A stretch of 64,000 bases of DNA from Asaia sp003994335 (GCF_037151175.1 NZ_JBBCOR010000002.1:248001-312000); one strand, 5' to 3'; positions 7,566-17,288 are shown, counted from the stretch's first letter. Notes: generated by a model from the sequence alone, not told the origin. A program made the numbers and translations.

Positions 7566-9893
7566 TCAGAAGCGCAGGCCGACCGAGCCGAGGAAGGTAC
7601 GGCCCGAAAGCGGCACGGCACGCGAGGTCGAGAATGCCGAGGCGTAGTTGCGATGATTGGTCAGGTTATTGGCGTTGAACTGCACATGGTAATGCGAGAT
7701 GTCGTAGGAAATCATGCCGTTGAGCGACACGTTATCCGGCATGCGCCCTGTGCGGCCTTCATTGGACCAGTAACCCGAGGAATACTGAACGCCACCACCG
7801 GCCTGCAACTTGCCGTTATTGGGCTTCAGGACCAGACGAGACACGTCATAGGTGCTCCAGACAGAGAGGCTGTTCGCCGGAAGCTGCGGGGCACGGTTAC
7901 CGCCATAGAGCGCGCTGTTCGTGACCTTGCCGCCCATATAGGCATAGGAGCCATAGATCTCCCAGTCGCGGGTCAGCTTGCCGGACGCGCTGACTTCGAG
8001 ACCACGAATGCGACGGCCGGAGCCCGCATCCTGGAAACCGGTGATGATGTTGCCGTCATCGTCATAGGTGAAGGAGTTGTTCTGCTCGATCTGGAAGATC
8101 GCGCCAGTCACGCCGAGGCGCTTGTTGAAGAAGTCGGCCTTGCCGCCCAGTTCGTAAAGATCGCTGCGCTGCGGCTTGAGATCGCGCCCATTGGCCGCCA
8201 CGTCGCCGATGCTGGTCGAGCTCATGGTGAGTGAGGACACATCCGTACCGACAGGCTTATAGGACTGCGAGAAGGTGAAGTAGAAGGTCGTGTTCTCGAG
8301 CGGCTCATACATCAGGCTGGCCGACGGGCTGAACTTGTTCGATTTCTGCTTCTGCACACCGATCGCCGACTGGGCTGCGCTCCAATAGGTCGAGCGATAG
8401 TCGTCCCAGCGCACCGTGCCATAGACCGAGATCTGCTTGGTCAGATGGATCTTGTCAGCCAGGAACAGGCCCAGATCGCGAAAATCCGCCGTGCGGCTGC
8501 CCGTTGCCGGGAAGGTCAGCATCGTGCCCGGATATTCGAATTGCGGCGTACGGATCTTCTGGTTGTTCACCCGATTGATCCAGGTGCCGTAGAGGCGATC
8601 ATCCTTGGTGTAGTTGATGTCGACACCGGCACGGATATCGTGGTGCATGAAGCCGGTCCGGAACTTGGAGTGACCCATGGTGACATTCTGCACGCCCCAA
8701 CCGGCCTGATCATAGCCCATGCCGCCTCCGGCACCGTAGGCCAGTGTCGGATTGCCACCCGCGAGGAACGATGTCGCGCAGGCCCCGGAGCAGGCCGCGG
8801 GGGTCGTTGCTGCAAAATTGCGCGTGTAATGCGAATAACGCGTATCGTTCGAGAGCGTCAGCCATTTGGCCAGTTCGGAAGCAAATTTCGAGGTGACCAT
8901 GTGCACATTGCCCATGTCCCGGTCGAAATTGCGCGAATAATTAGTATTGCGCGGCAGGCCATATTCCGTGATCGGACGATAGGTCTTGCCGATCTGGATC
9001 ATCGATACGCCGTAATCCGGGCGACCACGGCTGCCGAGCCACTGATAATTCAGATGCCAGGTGTTCTTGGTTCCCAGCCCGACACCCAGATCAGCCGCAG
9101 CGCCATAGCGATCACTGCGGACATTGTTACGATCCGCCACCATCTGCTTGTTGTACATGCCGTTCACGCGAAGGGCGGTATGGGCGTTGATCTCGTAATT
9201 GGCATCGGCCGAACCGCGATACTGCATGCCGCTGCCAAAGGACTGATCGGCCCCGAACGCATTGCCGCTATGCGCCTTCTTGAGCGTCTGGTTGATCACG
9301 CCGCCCACATTGCCTGCACCGAAATACTGGCCGGACGGTCCCTTCACCACCTCGACGCTTTCTGTGTTGTAAACGTCGCGCACATAATTGCCGAAATCGC
9401 GCAGACCGTCCTCGTAGATATCGCCGCGTGCCTGCTGGCCACGGATGCGGAACTGGTTGCCGTTCATACCGCCATTGCCCTCACCCGCAGACATGGTGAT
9501 GCCCGGAACGTTGGACAGCGCCTGATCGAGGGTGAAGAGTCGCTGCTCTTCGATCAACTGCTTGGGCACGACACTGACCGTCTGGGGCGTTTCACGCACA
9601 TTATCCGGCATACGGCCGATATCGAGGGTCGTCGTGTTGGTGTTGAGCGTGTTGATCTGCTCCTTGCCATGCACGCGCACGGCAGGAAGAGCGATGGATT
9701 GCCCTTCGGCGGTCTTGGTGCCCGTAGCCGTCGTTTCCTGGGCCTCAGCTTCCTCAGCAGCACCCAGCCCCATGCCGGCGGTCAACGCCAGGAGAAGAAG
9801 GCGTTTCTGTTTTCCTGAGTATCCAGGGGAAAGCTTCGAGTGAAGCTCGCTATTCTTCTGCATCTCTCCGGGAAACGCGCAGTCTTCGGGCAT
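7566..9893 (-). CDS. TonB-dependent siderophore receptor
   Basis: An outer-membrane receptor of about 775 residues. After a signal peptide (KQKRLLLLALTAGMGLGAAEEAEAQ) comes a plug domain with RETPQTVSVVPKQLIEEQ and VEVVKGPSGQYFGAGNVGGVINQ, typical of ferric-siderophore receptors of the FhuE/FpvA type, then a long barrel ending in the outer-membrane signature VGLRF. There is no N-terminal signalling (STN) domain, so it should not drive an ECF sigma factor. The start is uncertain: the open frame begins with GTG at 9923, and ATGs occur at 9893 and 9863; 9893 is chosen as a compromise. Energy would come from the exbB-exbD-tonB set at 22362-24432. The siderophore cannot be named. Confidence 0.88.
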   Translation of the reverse strand: MPEDCAFPGEMQKNSELHSKLSPGYSGKQKRLLLLALTAGMGLGAAEEAEAQETTATGTKTAEGQSIALPAVRVHGKEQINTLNTNTTTLDIGRMPDNVRETPQTVSVVPKQLIEEQRLFTLDQALSNVPGITMSAGEGNGGMNGNQFRIRGQQARGDIYEDGLRDFGNYVRDVYNTESVEVVKGPSGQYFGAGNVGGVINQTLKKAHSGNAFGADQSFGSGMQYRGSADANYEINAHTALRVNGMYNKQMVADRNNVRSDRYGAAADLGVGLGTKNTWHLNYQWLGSRGRPDYGVSMIQIGKTYRPITEYGLPRNTNYSRNFDRDMGNVHMVTSKFASELAKWLTLSNDTRYSHYTRNFAATTPAACSGACATSFLAGGNPTLAYGAGGGMGYDQAGWGVQNVTMGHSKFRTGFMHHDIRAGVDINYTKDDRLYGTWINRVNNQKIRTPQFEYPGTMLTFPATGSRTADFRDLGLFLADKIHLTKQISVYGTVRWDDYRSTYWSAAQSAIGVQKQKSNKFSPSASLMYEPLENTTFYFTFSQSYKPVGTDVSSLTMSSTSIGDVAANGRDLKPQRSDLYELGGKADFFNKRLGVTGAIFQIEQNNSFTYDDDGNIITGFQDAGSGRRIRGLEVSASGKLTRDWEIYGSYAYMGGKVTNSALYGGNRAPQLPANSLSVWSTYDVSRLVLKPNNGKLQAGGGVQYSSGYWSNEGRTGRMPDNVSLNGMISYDISHYHVQFNANNLTNHRNYASAFSTSRAVPLSGRTFLGSVGLRF

Positions 9894-10154
9894 ATGATCC
9901 ACCACAAATTCGTTTTCGATCACGAAGACAATCCGGCATGACCTCTGAAATGTTTTGACACAACAGGATCATCGTTGGGATCATTCTGTCGCATCCCTCT
10001 CCACCCGGAAGGAATACTCAGAATCACGGCGCACCGTCTTCGGCGACGTGTTTCTGCCATGTAACGCCGAGATGCAAACGATTCTTAAAATCTTTCTTAA
10101 CTCGCGGTAAAACTGTGCTTTCACCGCCACAGTTCTCGATGCCGCAGTCAGGAT

Positions 10155-11504
10155 TCAGATGAACTCGACATGCGTTTTGACCCCCAGCAACAACTGATTA
10201 CGCAATCCGGGCTGAAGACCCGGATTAATGTAATATTGGAGGTCAGGTGCGATGGAGCCCCCCCGCCACACATGCATCTGATAGAAGGCCTCGATGACGC
10301 CCCCCCCATCCTGGGGGAAGCGCACATGTCGGGGTAGTTTGCCGTTACGACGCACCGCCTCACGCTGAGCATGCACGACAGAGCGCGAAACCTGTACCCA
10401 TGAAGCATTGACCCCGATCGCGTCCGCGGGGCGCGACTTGACCATGCCGCGCATCAGGAAACCCAAGGAATATTGCGCCTTGCGCAACTGGGTGCGGGGC
10501 GAATTCCAGTACGCCACGCCCAGTACGGTCAGGCCGGCATCCGGTCCCCTGCCCTGAAAGCGCCAGACCATCTGATCGGCCATGACCCATGCGGACCATG
10601 ATCCCTTTAGGCGTCGTGGCGTCCCATCAGTCAGATAGAGGCTTTGGCCGCTCCCCGTCTGAAAAGGCGAGTCATGCCGCGCCGTATCATAGACAAACCC
10701 GATCTTGTACCGACCGGGCAACGCGCGTTTGCCGCCGCCATGGGGCGACCAGGCTAGTTCGACTGGTAGCGCCACACCATCGATTGTGGCCCCGTTGAAC
10801 TTGAAGCCGGTACGCGTCTGGTGATGCGTATAAATGGCCTCGGTTTCAGTGAGATACACCCCCGCCTGCGCAATCAGAACATCGCTGATCTGCACGCGCG
10901 CACGGGTTGCCCAGTTCGACATGGGAAAAGCCGCATGCGCCTTGTTATCGGCAGCCGTTCTCGGATTGCCGCAGAACGAGGCATTCATGAAATTGCAATA
11001 GAGCGGGTTGGCCGAGAAATCGGACAGAAAGGTCATGCGTCCCGCCGCCGCATTAACGCGGTCATACAGCATGGATTTCTCGACATAGGCAGAGACAAGA
11101 TGAATGACCACATTGCCCACCCCACCATAAGTGGCCTGACTGGGGGTGAGGTAATCGCCGAATTTATGACTCGTCGGGCTGCCATAGCCACTGGCCAGCA
11201 CGATATGGGTTGAAATGCCGCGTGCGCCCGCCAGACGCTCCCAGTCGATATCAGCCCCATAGGTCGCAATACCGACGTTCCCGACGCCTTTTTTCAATCC
11301 CTGATCCGGGGTGGGGGCATTGATCATGGCCTGCATCTCATTGGTATGCTGCACGTGAAGCATCACGCCGTGATCACGCAGGGAAGCGAGGCTTGTCAGA
11401 ACTGTGCCGGAATCGGCATGAGCCGCTTTGATCTGCACCAGCCCGGTATACCCCGCGACAAGGCCCAGCCCGAACATCGCTCCGTGTCTTGCCCAGCGCC
11501 CCAT
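10155..11504 (-). CDS. Carbohydrate-selective porin, OprB family
   Basis: A 449-residue outer-membrane porin. The ATG at 11504 follows a good ribosome-binding site (GGAGAGGA) and opens a signal peptide (MGRWARHGAMFGLGLVAG, cleavage near AHA-D). Sequences such as YLTETEAIYTHH, PGRYKIGFVYDT and a C-terminal half rich in alternating beta strands match OprB-type glucose/carbohydrate porins; the length is usual for the family. The open frame continues upstream to 11927 but overlaps the divergent phzF-like gene and carries no signal. It probably lets sugars or polyols diffuse into the periplasm. The gene stands alone, with its promoter in the 145 bases shared with the divergent gene. Confidence 0.88.
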   Translation of the reverse strand: MGRWARHGAMFGLGLVAGYTGLVQIKAAHADSGTVLTSLASLRDHGVMLHVQHTNEMQAMINAPTPDQGLKKGVGNVGIATYGADIDWERLAGARGISTHIVLASGYGSPTSHKFGDYLTPSQATYGGVGNVVIHLVSAYVEKSMLYDRVNAAAGRMTFLSDFSANPLYCNFMNASFCGNPRTAADNKAHAAFPMSNWATRARVQISDVLIAQAGVYLTETEAIYTHHQTRTGFKFNGATIDGVALPVELAWSPHGGGKRALPGRYKIGFVYDTARHDSPFQTGSGQSLYLTDGTPRRLKGSWSAWVMADQMVWRFQGRGPDAGLTVLGVAYWNSPRTQLRKAQYSLGFLMRGMVKSRPADAIGVNASWVQVSRSVVHAQREAVRRNGKLPRHVRFPQDGGGVIEAFYQMHVWRGGSIAPDLQYYINPGLQPGLRNQLLLGVKTHVEFI

Positions 11505-11649
11505 TCTTCCTCTCCCCGACTTTATCGCCGCTTTTCCAGCCCGTCGTTTCAATCGACGGTTTGTGGCGATTTTCGGCCTGTCTGGCCCGAGCAATGTTTT
11601 GTCTGTTACGCTTGTGATCCGTCTCCCCCGTTTCCTGAAAGGGTCGATC

Positions 11650-12492
11650 ATGAGCGACCATCCCTTCCGGCAGGTCGATGTCTTTGCCGCTGCCCCCTTC
11701 GCCGGCAATCCTCTGGCGGTGATTCTCGATGCCGACGGGCTTGATGACGCGCTGATGGCCCGTATCGCGAACTGGACCAATCTGAGCGAAACGACCTTTC
11801 TGTTGCGCCCTACCACCCCCGAGGCCTCATACCGCGTGCGAATCTTCACACCCGGCGGTGAACTCCCCTTTGCGGGGCATCCTACACTCGGCACGGCTTC
11901 CGTCTGGGCATTCCTTCCGGGCAACACTCATGACGGCATGATCGTGCAGGAATGCGGGGTCGGACTGGTACGCGTCAAGGTCGAGGCCGGACGCTACGCT
12001 TTCGCGGCGCCACTGCAGCGGCGCAGCGGCGCTCTTACGCCCGAGGAGCGCCAGACCGCCTGTGACGCACTTGGCCTGACCCCGGACGATATCCTCGACG
12101 CCGCCTGGGGGGATAACGGGCCACCCTGGCAGCTCCTCGCCCTGCGTGAGCGACGCGATGTCCTGGCCGTCACGCCGAACTGGTCGAAAATGGGCGATAA
12201 TCTCTACGGCATCGTCGCGCCGTGGCAGAATGAACGCGATGAAACAGGCGCCGCTTTCGAAATCAGGGCCTTCGTGGGTCAGAACCAGGGTTTCGAGGAC
12301 CCTGTGACCGGCAGTCTCAATGCCGCCATGGCGCAATGGATGATTGGCAAGGCTATGGCCCCCGAAACCTATCTGGCGAGCCAGGGCACGGCGTTGGGGC
12401 GCAGTGGGCGCGTCTCTATCCGGAAAGAAGACGACACGATCTGGGTGGGTGGCACCGTCACGCCCCGTATCGCGGGAACGCTCACCCTCTGA
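11650..12492 (+). CDS. PhzF-family isomerase/epimerase-like protein
   Basis: A 280-residue PhzF-fold protein. The N-terminus (FRQVDVFAAAPFAGNPLAV), the conserved glutamate E47 in NLSETTFLL, and the motifs RIFTPGGELPFAGHPTLGTA and FEDPVTGSLNAAMA are diagnostic. The glutamate is the general acid/base in phenazine-pathway PhzF. Most family members outside phenazine producers have no known substrate, and no phenazine genes lie nearby, so only the fold and likely isomerase chemistry can be claimed. The ATG at 11650 has AAAGGG six bases upstream; the frame is open further upstream but that part is not conserved-looking. Confidence 0.88.
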   Translation: MSDHPFRQVDVFAAAPFAGNPLAVILDADGLDDALMARIANWTNLSETTFLLRPTTPEASYRVRIFTPGGELPFAGHPTLGTASVWAFLPGNTHDGMIVQECGVGLVRVKVEAGRYAFAAPLQRRSGALTPEERQTACDALGLTPDDILDAAWGDNGPPWQLLALRERRDVLAVTPNWSKMGDNLYGIVAPWQNERDETGAAFEIRAFVGQNQGFEDPVTGSLNAAMAQWMIGKAMAPETYLASQGTALGRSGRVSIRKEDDTIWVGGTVTPRIAGTLTL

Positions 12493-12500
12493 AACGACGA

Positions 12501-12526
12501 AAGGCGGCTCCATGGGGAGCCGCCTT
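12501..12526. terminator. Bidirectional terminator hairpin
   Basis: AAGGCGGCTC (12501-12510), a six-base loop, then GAGCCGCCTT (12517-12526): a perfect 10-bp stem between the convergent phzF-like and dehydrogenase genes. There is no long U-tract on either side. Confidence 0.8.
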
Positions 12527-12564
12527 CCGAAGCAGAGACAGGGTCGTCTCGGAGATAACCGACC

Positions 12565-13692
12565 TTACGGAACAAGGACCGTCTTAATGGACTTGTCGCC
12601 CTTCTTCATCAGGTCGAAGCCTTCCTTCCACTGATCCAGTGGCAGGGAATGGGTCACCACGCCTTCGACCGGCAGACGACCATCGGCAATGGCGGCGATG
12701 GTGAAGGGGTAGCAATACGGACCCAGATGGGCACCGAGCACGTCCAGCTCCTTGCGATCGGAGATGATCGACCAGTCGCAGGTCACTTCATCGCCGAACA
12801 CGCTGAACTCGACGAAGCGGCCGAGCTTGCGGATCATGTGCAGGCCCTGACGAACGCTGGAGGGATGGCCGGTTGCTTCGATATACACATCGCAGCCATA
12901 GCCACCGGTCAGTTCCTTGACCTTGGCCACCACGTCTTCTTCCAGCGGGTTCATCACGATATCCGCGCCGAACTTCTTGGCCAGATCCAGACGGTCCTGC
13001 TTCGTGTCGAGCACGATCAGCTTGCTCGGGTTCTTCAGGCGGGCAGCGCCTACCATGCCCAGACCCAGCGTACCGGCACCGGCCAGAACCACCACGTCAT
13101 CGAGCTGGATGTTCGCACGGTTCACGGCGTGAACGGAGCAGGCATAGGGCTCGATCAGTGCAGCAGCCTCGGCGGGCATGTCTTCCGGAACGCGGTGGGT
13201 GCGCGACGTCTTGGGGAAGCGCATATACTTCGCCATGGCGCCGTTCGTGTTGTTCTGGAAGCCGTACAGGTCGTGACGTTCGCACATCCAGTACTGCCCG
13301 CCCTTGCAGTAACGGCAATCGTCGCAGGGGACGATCTGCTCGCTGATCAGGCGGTCACCGATCTTGTACTGGCCGCGCAGGTTCTCGCCGATCTCGACAG
13401 CGCGCCCGATGAACTCGTGACCCGGGATCATCGGCGGCTTGACGTAGCGGGGCTGTTCCTTGTCGCCCCAGAAGGAAGGCGCGCCGAGGAAGCACTTGAT
13501 GTCACCGGCGCAGATACCGACGGTCTCGACTTCGATGATGATGTCATCGGGACCGGCGCGGGGCACATCCACCTCTTCCCAGCGATAATCGCCGGGCTCG
13601 TAGGCGACGACGGCCATCATTTTTTCCGGCAGAGCGACGCTGGCTGCTTCTTTCTGCAGGGCGCCCAGATCAGGTGTGACGATCTTGTTCAT
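12565..13692 (-). CDS. Zinc-dependent erythritol/threitol-type dehydrogenase
   Basis: A 375-residue medium-chain dehydrogenase. Catalytic zinc ligands C61, H92 and E93 (GICAGDIKC, GHEF), the structural zinc cysteines C123, C126, C129 and C137 (CDDCRYCKGGQYWMC), and the nucleotide motif GAGTLGLG near 205-212 are all present. The overall sequence, including the N-terminal extension before the catalytic domain, resembles enzymes annotated as erythritol/L-threitol dehydrogenase, which oxidise C4 polyols to erythrulose with NAD. The gene follows the dihydroxyacetone/erythrulose-type kinase by only 27 bases on the same strand, which supports that role: oxidation, then phosphorylation. Another polyol substrate remains possible. 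Confidence 0.85.
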   Translation of the reverse strand: MNKIVTPDLGALQKEAASVALPEKMMAVVAYEPGDYRWEEVDVPRAGPDDIIIEVETVGICAGDIKCFLGAPSFWGDKEQPRYVKPPMIPGHEFIGRAVEIGENLRGQYKIGDRLISEQIVPCDDCRYCKGGQYWMCERHDLYGFQNNTNGAMAKYMRFPKTSRTHRVPEDMPAEAAALIEPYACSVHAVNRANIQLDDVVVLAGAGTLGLGMVGAARLKNPSKLIVLDTKQDRLDLAKKFGADIVMNPLEEDVVAKVKELTGGYGCDVYIEATGHPSSVRQGLHMIRKLGRFVEFSVFGDEVTCDWSIISDRKELDVLGAHLGPYCYPFTIAAIADGRLPVEGVVTHSLPLDQWKEGFDLMKKGDKSIKTVLVP

Positions 13693-13719
13693 GGTCTTGT
13701 CTTTCTGGATTGAGGCAGA

Positions 13720-15552
13720 TCAGGCGTTGTGGTTGCGCGCCGGGACCTCAAGTTCTTTTGCAATGGTCTGCAGGATCAGGCAGCAGGAGGTCGCACCGGC
13801 ATCGAGCACGCCGCGTGACCGCTCGCCCAGTCGGCTGGCGCGGCCGATACGAGCCACCAGATCGACCGTGGAGTCACGACCGCGTTCTGCCGCTTCCGAC
13901 ATCGCGATCAGGGCCTGCTCGAACGACTTGCCGTCATCCAGCGCCTTGTGGAAGGCTTCAACCGAAGGCTGCAGCGTATCGACAAGGGTCTTGTCACCCA
14001 CGCGGGCATTGCCAAGGCTGTTGATCCCGGCCAGCGCCCCGTCGAGCATCTGGGCGAAAAGCTTGCCGTCGAGGAACTCGACATTGCGCAGTGGGATCGC
14101 CATGCCTTCGAAGAAACGACCGTAGAGCGGGCCCATCGAGCCGCCGATACCGGCCATCAGGGAGTCGGACAGGGCATCGAGGCCCTTTTCCATGACCGGC
14201 GGGTTGGCACCCAGGGCGTCACCGCAGCGGGCAAAGCCCTTGGCCATGTTAATGCCGTGATCGCCATCGCCGATCTTGCCGTCGATCTCGCTCAGCCAGT
14301 CGCGTGCCTTGACAATGGCATCGACCAGGGCCGGGATGACCTTCGTGGTTTCGGCCACGGGAATACCGCTCTTGGGCACGTATTTCTCGCCCGTCGCGGT
14401 CTTGACCAGCGCCTCGACCGGTTCGGCCGTGGCCGTGGGAGCTTCAGCGGCCTGAACCTGTGCCGCACCGGCACCGACACGCACCAGGCCAATGGACTCG
14501 GCGGGCGCAGCCATCAGGCGGTCCAGCTCTTCATCGGTCTTCATGATCGTCAGGGTGGCGCCCTTCATCTCAAGCGAGGTGAAGAGATTGCCAACGAAGC
14601 GATGCGCCACCTCGATGCCCTTCTCCTTCAGGAGATCGGCCACATCGGCATAGAGCACGTAGAGTTCGATGATCGGCGTGGCGCCCAGACCCGAAAGCAG
14701 CACCGTCACGCGGTCGCCCTTCGTGAAAGGCAGGTCGGGCAGGATGTGCTCGAGCATCAGCTTGGCGATGTCGCGCGAGCGGCCGAGTTCCTGAACGGAC
14801 ACGCCGGGCTCGCCATGATGGCCGATGCCGACTTCCATGGTGCCGAGTTCGATCGAGAAATTCGGGTGGCCGTTGGCAACGATGGTGCAGGGCGTGAGGC
14901 CGACACCGATGGAGCGGGTATTGGCGATGGCCTTGCGGGCCACGGCGATCACCTCATCCAGCGAAGCGCCTTCTTCGGCGCGGGCGCCTGCGGCCTTCCA
15001 CATCAGGATCTCGCCAGCCACGCCACGACGACGCTCCGCTTCGCTGGCCGGGGCCGATGCGACATCGTCGGTAGCGACCACCGTCTCGACCTTGATGCCT
15101 GCCTGCTGCGCGTCACGGGCTGCCATGCGGACATTCATCGTGTCACCGGCATAATTGCCGAAGAGACAGGCCACGCCGGCGCCGGTATCGGCTTCCTTCA
15201 TGGCGTCGAGAAAGCTCACAGCCGTCGGGGAGGAGAATATCTCGCCAATGGCGACGGAGTCGAGAAGGCCCGTGCCGACATAGCCGAGGAAGGCGGGCTC
15301 GTGACCCGAACCGCCGCCCGTGATCACGCCGACCTTGCGGCGGCCCGTGGTCTTGGCGCGCTTGACGACACGCGGGTTGGCCGTCTCGACGATGATATCC
15401 GGATGAGCGAGAAGCGCACCGCGCACGCCGTCTTCGACCACGCCATCGGGATCGTTGAAAATGCGGTCCAGCTTGGGCCGTGCTGCGGGAGACTGGGACG
15501 AAGCGCCATCACCATGACCGGTATGCGCTGCGTGAACGATTGAATGATCCAT
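13720..15552 (-). CDS. Fused DhaK-DhaL kinase (dihydroxyacetone or erythrulose kinase)
   Basis: A single-chain kinase of about 610 residues. The N-terminal DhaK domain has GGGSGHEPAFLGYVG and a histidine-bearing EVGIGHHGEPGV segment that would bind the ketose carbonyl covalently. The C-terminal DhaL domain has IDGKIGDGDHG (metal-ATP aspartates) and GGSMGPLYGRFF. Fusion means it uses ATP directly, not the PEP phosphotransferase system. Family members phosphorylate dihydroxyacetone or erythrulose; the neighbouring C4-polyol dehydrogenase favours erythrulose. ATGs at 15564 and 15552 are both plausible starts. An imperfect inverted repeat at 15624-15656 lies just upstream. The tetrose-phosphate isomerases needed to finish a C4 polyol pathway are not in the window. 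Confidence 0.88.
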   Translation of the reverse strand: MDHSIVHAAHTGHGDGASSQSPAARPKLDRIFNDPDGVVEDGVRGALLAHPDIIVETANPRVVKRAKTTGRRKVGVITGGGSGHEPAFLGYVGTGLLDSVAIGEIFSSPTAVSFLDAMKEADTGAGVACLFGNYAGDTMNVRMAARDAQQAGIKVETVVATDDVASAPASEAERRRGVAGEILMWKAAGARAEEGASLDEVIAVARKAIANTRSIGVGLTPCTIVANGHPNFSIELGTMEVGIGHHGEPGVSVQELGRSRDIAKLMLEHILPDLPFTKGDRVTVLLSGLGATPIIELYVLYADVADLLKEKGIEVAHRFVGNLFTSLEMKGATLTIMKTDEELDRLMAAPAESIGLVRVGAGAAQVQAAEAPTATAEPVEALVKTATGEKYVPKSGIPVAETTKVIPALVDAIVKARDWLSEIDGKIGDGDHGINMAKGFARCGDALGANPPVMEKGLDALSDSLMAGIGGSMGPLYGRFFEGMAIPLRNVEFLDGKLFAQMLDGALAGINSLGNARVGDKTLVDTLQPSVEAFHKALDDGKSFEQALIAMSEAAERGRDSTVDLVARIGRASRLGERSRGVLDAGATSCCLILQTIAKELEVPARNHNA

Positions 15553-15908
15553 AATGGGCCCCATACTGCGTGCCGGGAAAACACCCTGTGTGCCCAAGAA
15601 CCATAACCGTAACAGCCATTATGAACGAAATCACACTAACGAGAGTGATATTCGTTACCTAATATGTAGGATCGAAATGCTCCCAAATGGCCAATCGGCT
15701 TCCCGGCTTCCTTCCATCGCGTAAAATATCTCGCATTTGCAATGGGTTGCCGATAGCCACCCCTCTCTGCGCTATCTTGCCGGGACGCTTAGGAGACTGC
15801 TCAGTTTCATGTCACAATGTTATGGTGCACGTCACATGAAGCACAGACATGATTTAACACAGCTGCGAGCGCCCTCTGGAAGACCTCATCAGGGGGCAAG
15901 ATCCGATT
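15553..15908. promoter_or_regulatory. Upstream region of the kinase/dehydrogenase pair
   Basis: These 356 bases lie between the symporter gene and the kinase start, both on the minus strand. No gene is visible. The half nearer the kinase is AT-richer and contains the inverted repeat at 15624-15656; the rest shows nothing I can name. Confidence 0.45.
15624..15656. promoter_or_regulatory. Inverted repeat, candidate operator of the kinase operon
   Basis: AACGAA-A-TCAC at 15624-15634 is mirrored by GTGA-TA-TTCGTT at 15645-15656, an imperfect dyad spanning 33 bases about 70 bases upstream of the kinase start. Its location suits a repressor site, but no regulator gene is adjacent. Confidence 0.45.
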
Positions 15909-17288
15909 TCAGCGCAGCATCCTGCGACTGAAACCCCAGCCCAGGGCCATGACAACAGCATTGACAGCCAGGGCCGGCACACTCGGATTGAGGCCGCCGA
16001 GACTCGCCTGACTGGCTGCGAGGCCGAAGCCAGTGGCCAGCCCCGCCCCCAGCCCCCCAAGATAGAAAAGCGGCGCAACGCGCCAGCCTGCCACGCAGGC
16101 CAGCACGCCGGGCAGCATCTGGACCAGCCCGACATAAAAGAGCTTGTTGAGGGAGACGAGCAGCACCGGATGCATGGCGGCCGTCGCAACAGCGAAGACC
16201 AGATAGCTGGCAATAACCAGCAATCCCACCCGTTTCTGCTGTGCCGGCGGTACATGGGGCACGATATTGCGTGTGACGATGGCCGCAAGGCTGAGACAGA
16301 CGGACCCAAGCCAGACCAGAGCCGTGAGGGCCACCGCACCATAGACAATGCCCGCCACCCAACCAGGCAGGCTGCGGCTGGTCACGGCCAGGAAGATCTG
16401 ATCCGGCGTACCGCCCAACCCGGCATGGGTCATCCCGTAGGCCGCCACCACGAAAAGCAATGGAAACAGCGCCATATAAAGCGGCATCCAGACTTGCGCC
16501 CGACGGATCACGGCGGGGCTACGCGCCGAGAAAATGGCGGCCACGGCCTGTGGGGCGACGCAGAACCCTACGGCCTGCACGATGATCGTGCTCATGATCA
16601 TGGCGCAGGCCGAACTGGCTGATTCCCCACCGGAAGATAGACTTTCTGCGAGTCCTCGGCTCTGCTCGGCGGAAAAATGCCAGAGCGTGAGCCCTGCCAC
16701 CAGAAGAATGGCCAGAAGCACGAGCGTGTCCTTGAGTACGGAAATCAGCGCCGCTGCCCGTAATCCCGCAATAGCGACAAACAGGAACGCCATGAACGCC
16801 GCGGAGCCCGCAAGGACTAGTGGCGAAAAGCCGAGCCCCAGACGCGACAGCACGCCAGCGAGCCCAACGAACTGCATTGTACCCATGGGCAGCATCAGCA
16901 TGACCAGGACAAGGCCGGTCAGCCACTCCGCGATGCGGCTCCGGTAATGGGCCCCTACCAGATCGGGGAGGGTGATGGCACCGCTGCGTCGTCCCGCCCG
17001 CCAGAGCGCCGGATAGAGAAAAAACCCGACCGGGAAGGCAAGCAGGATATACCCCACGAACCACAGCACGATATCGATCGACCCCGTTGCAGCAATGCCC
17101 CCGGGGAAACCGAGCAACGAGCCGATCGAATAGGTCTCCCCCACCGAGAGCAGAAAGAACAGCACAACGCCAAACTGCCCATGGGCAGCAAAGAAGGCGC
17201 GCGGATCGGCCTCATGATGCCCCCGACGCGAAAACAGGGCGAGACAGAGTGCCGCGAACAGGACGAGCCCGAAACCAAGTGCAATCAT
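15909..17288 (-). CDS. Sodium:solute symporter family permease
   Basis: A 459-residue inner-membrane transporter with about 12-13 hydrophobic segments. GETYSIGSLLGFPGGI in the second segment region and RSGAITLPDLVGAHYRSR after the third are SSS-family motifs. It is encoded immediately after a 69-residue DUF3311 protein, a common partner of such symporters, with a four-base overlap. As the last gene of the receptor-amidase-DUF3311-symporter operon, it probably imports the substrate or hydrolysis product across the inner membrane with sodium or protons. The substrate is unknown. Confidence 0.87.
   Translation of the reverse strand: MIALGFGLVLFAALCLALFSRRGHHEADPRAFFAAHGQFGVVLFFLLSVGETYSIGSLLGFPGGIAATGSIDIVLWFVGYILLAFPVGFFLYPALWRAGRRSGAITLPDLVGAHYRSRIAEWLTGLVLVMLMLPMGTMQFVGLAGVLSRLGLGFSPLVLAGSAAFMAFLFVAIAGLRAAALISVLKDTLVLLAILLVAGLTLWHFSAEQSRGLAESLSSGGESASSACAMIMSTIIVQAVGFCVAPQAVAAIFSARSPAVIRRAQVWMPLYMALFPLLFVVAAYGMTHAGLGGTPDQIFLAVTSRSLPGWVAGIVYGAVALTALVWLGSVCLSLAAIVTRNIVPHVPPAQQKRVGLLVIASYLVFAVATAAMHPVLLVSLNKLFYVGLVQMLPGVLACVAGWRVAPLFYLGGLGAGLATGFGLAASQASLGGLNPSVPALAVNAVVMALGWGFSRRMLR

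Noticed and set aside
8445..9818. Plus-strand open frame inside the siderophore receptor gene
   Set aside because: Its composition mirrors the antisense of the receptor and no motifs are present.
13948..15543. Long open frame on the plus strand opposite the kinase gene
   Set aside because: It lies wholly antisense to a clearly identified kinase with all its motifs, lacks recognisable domains, and reflects high-GC codon bias.
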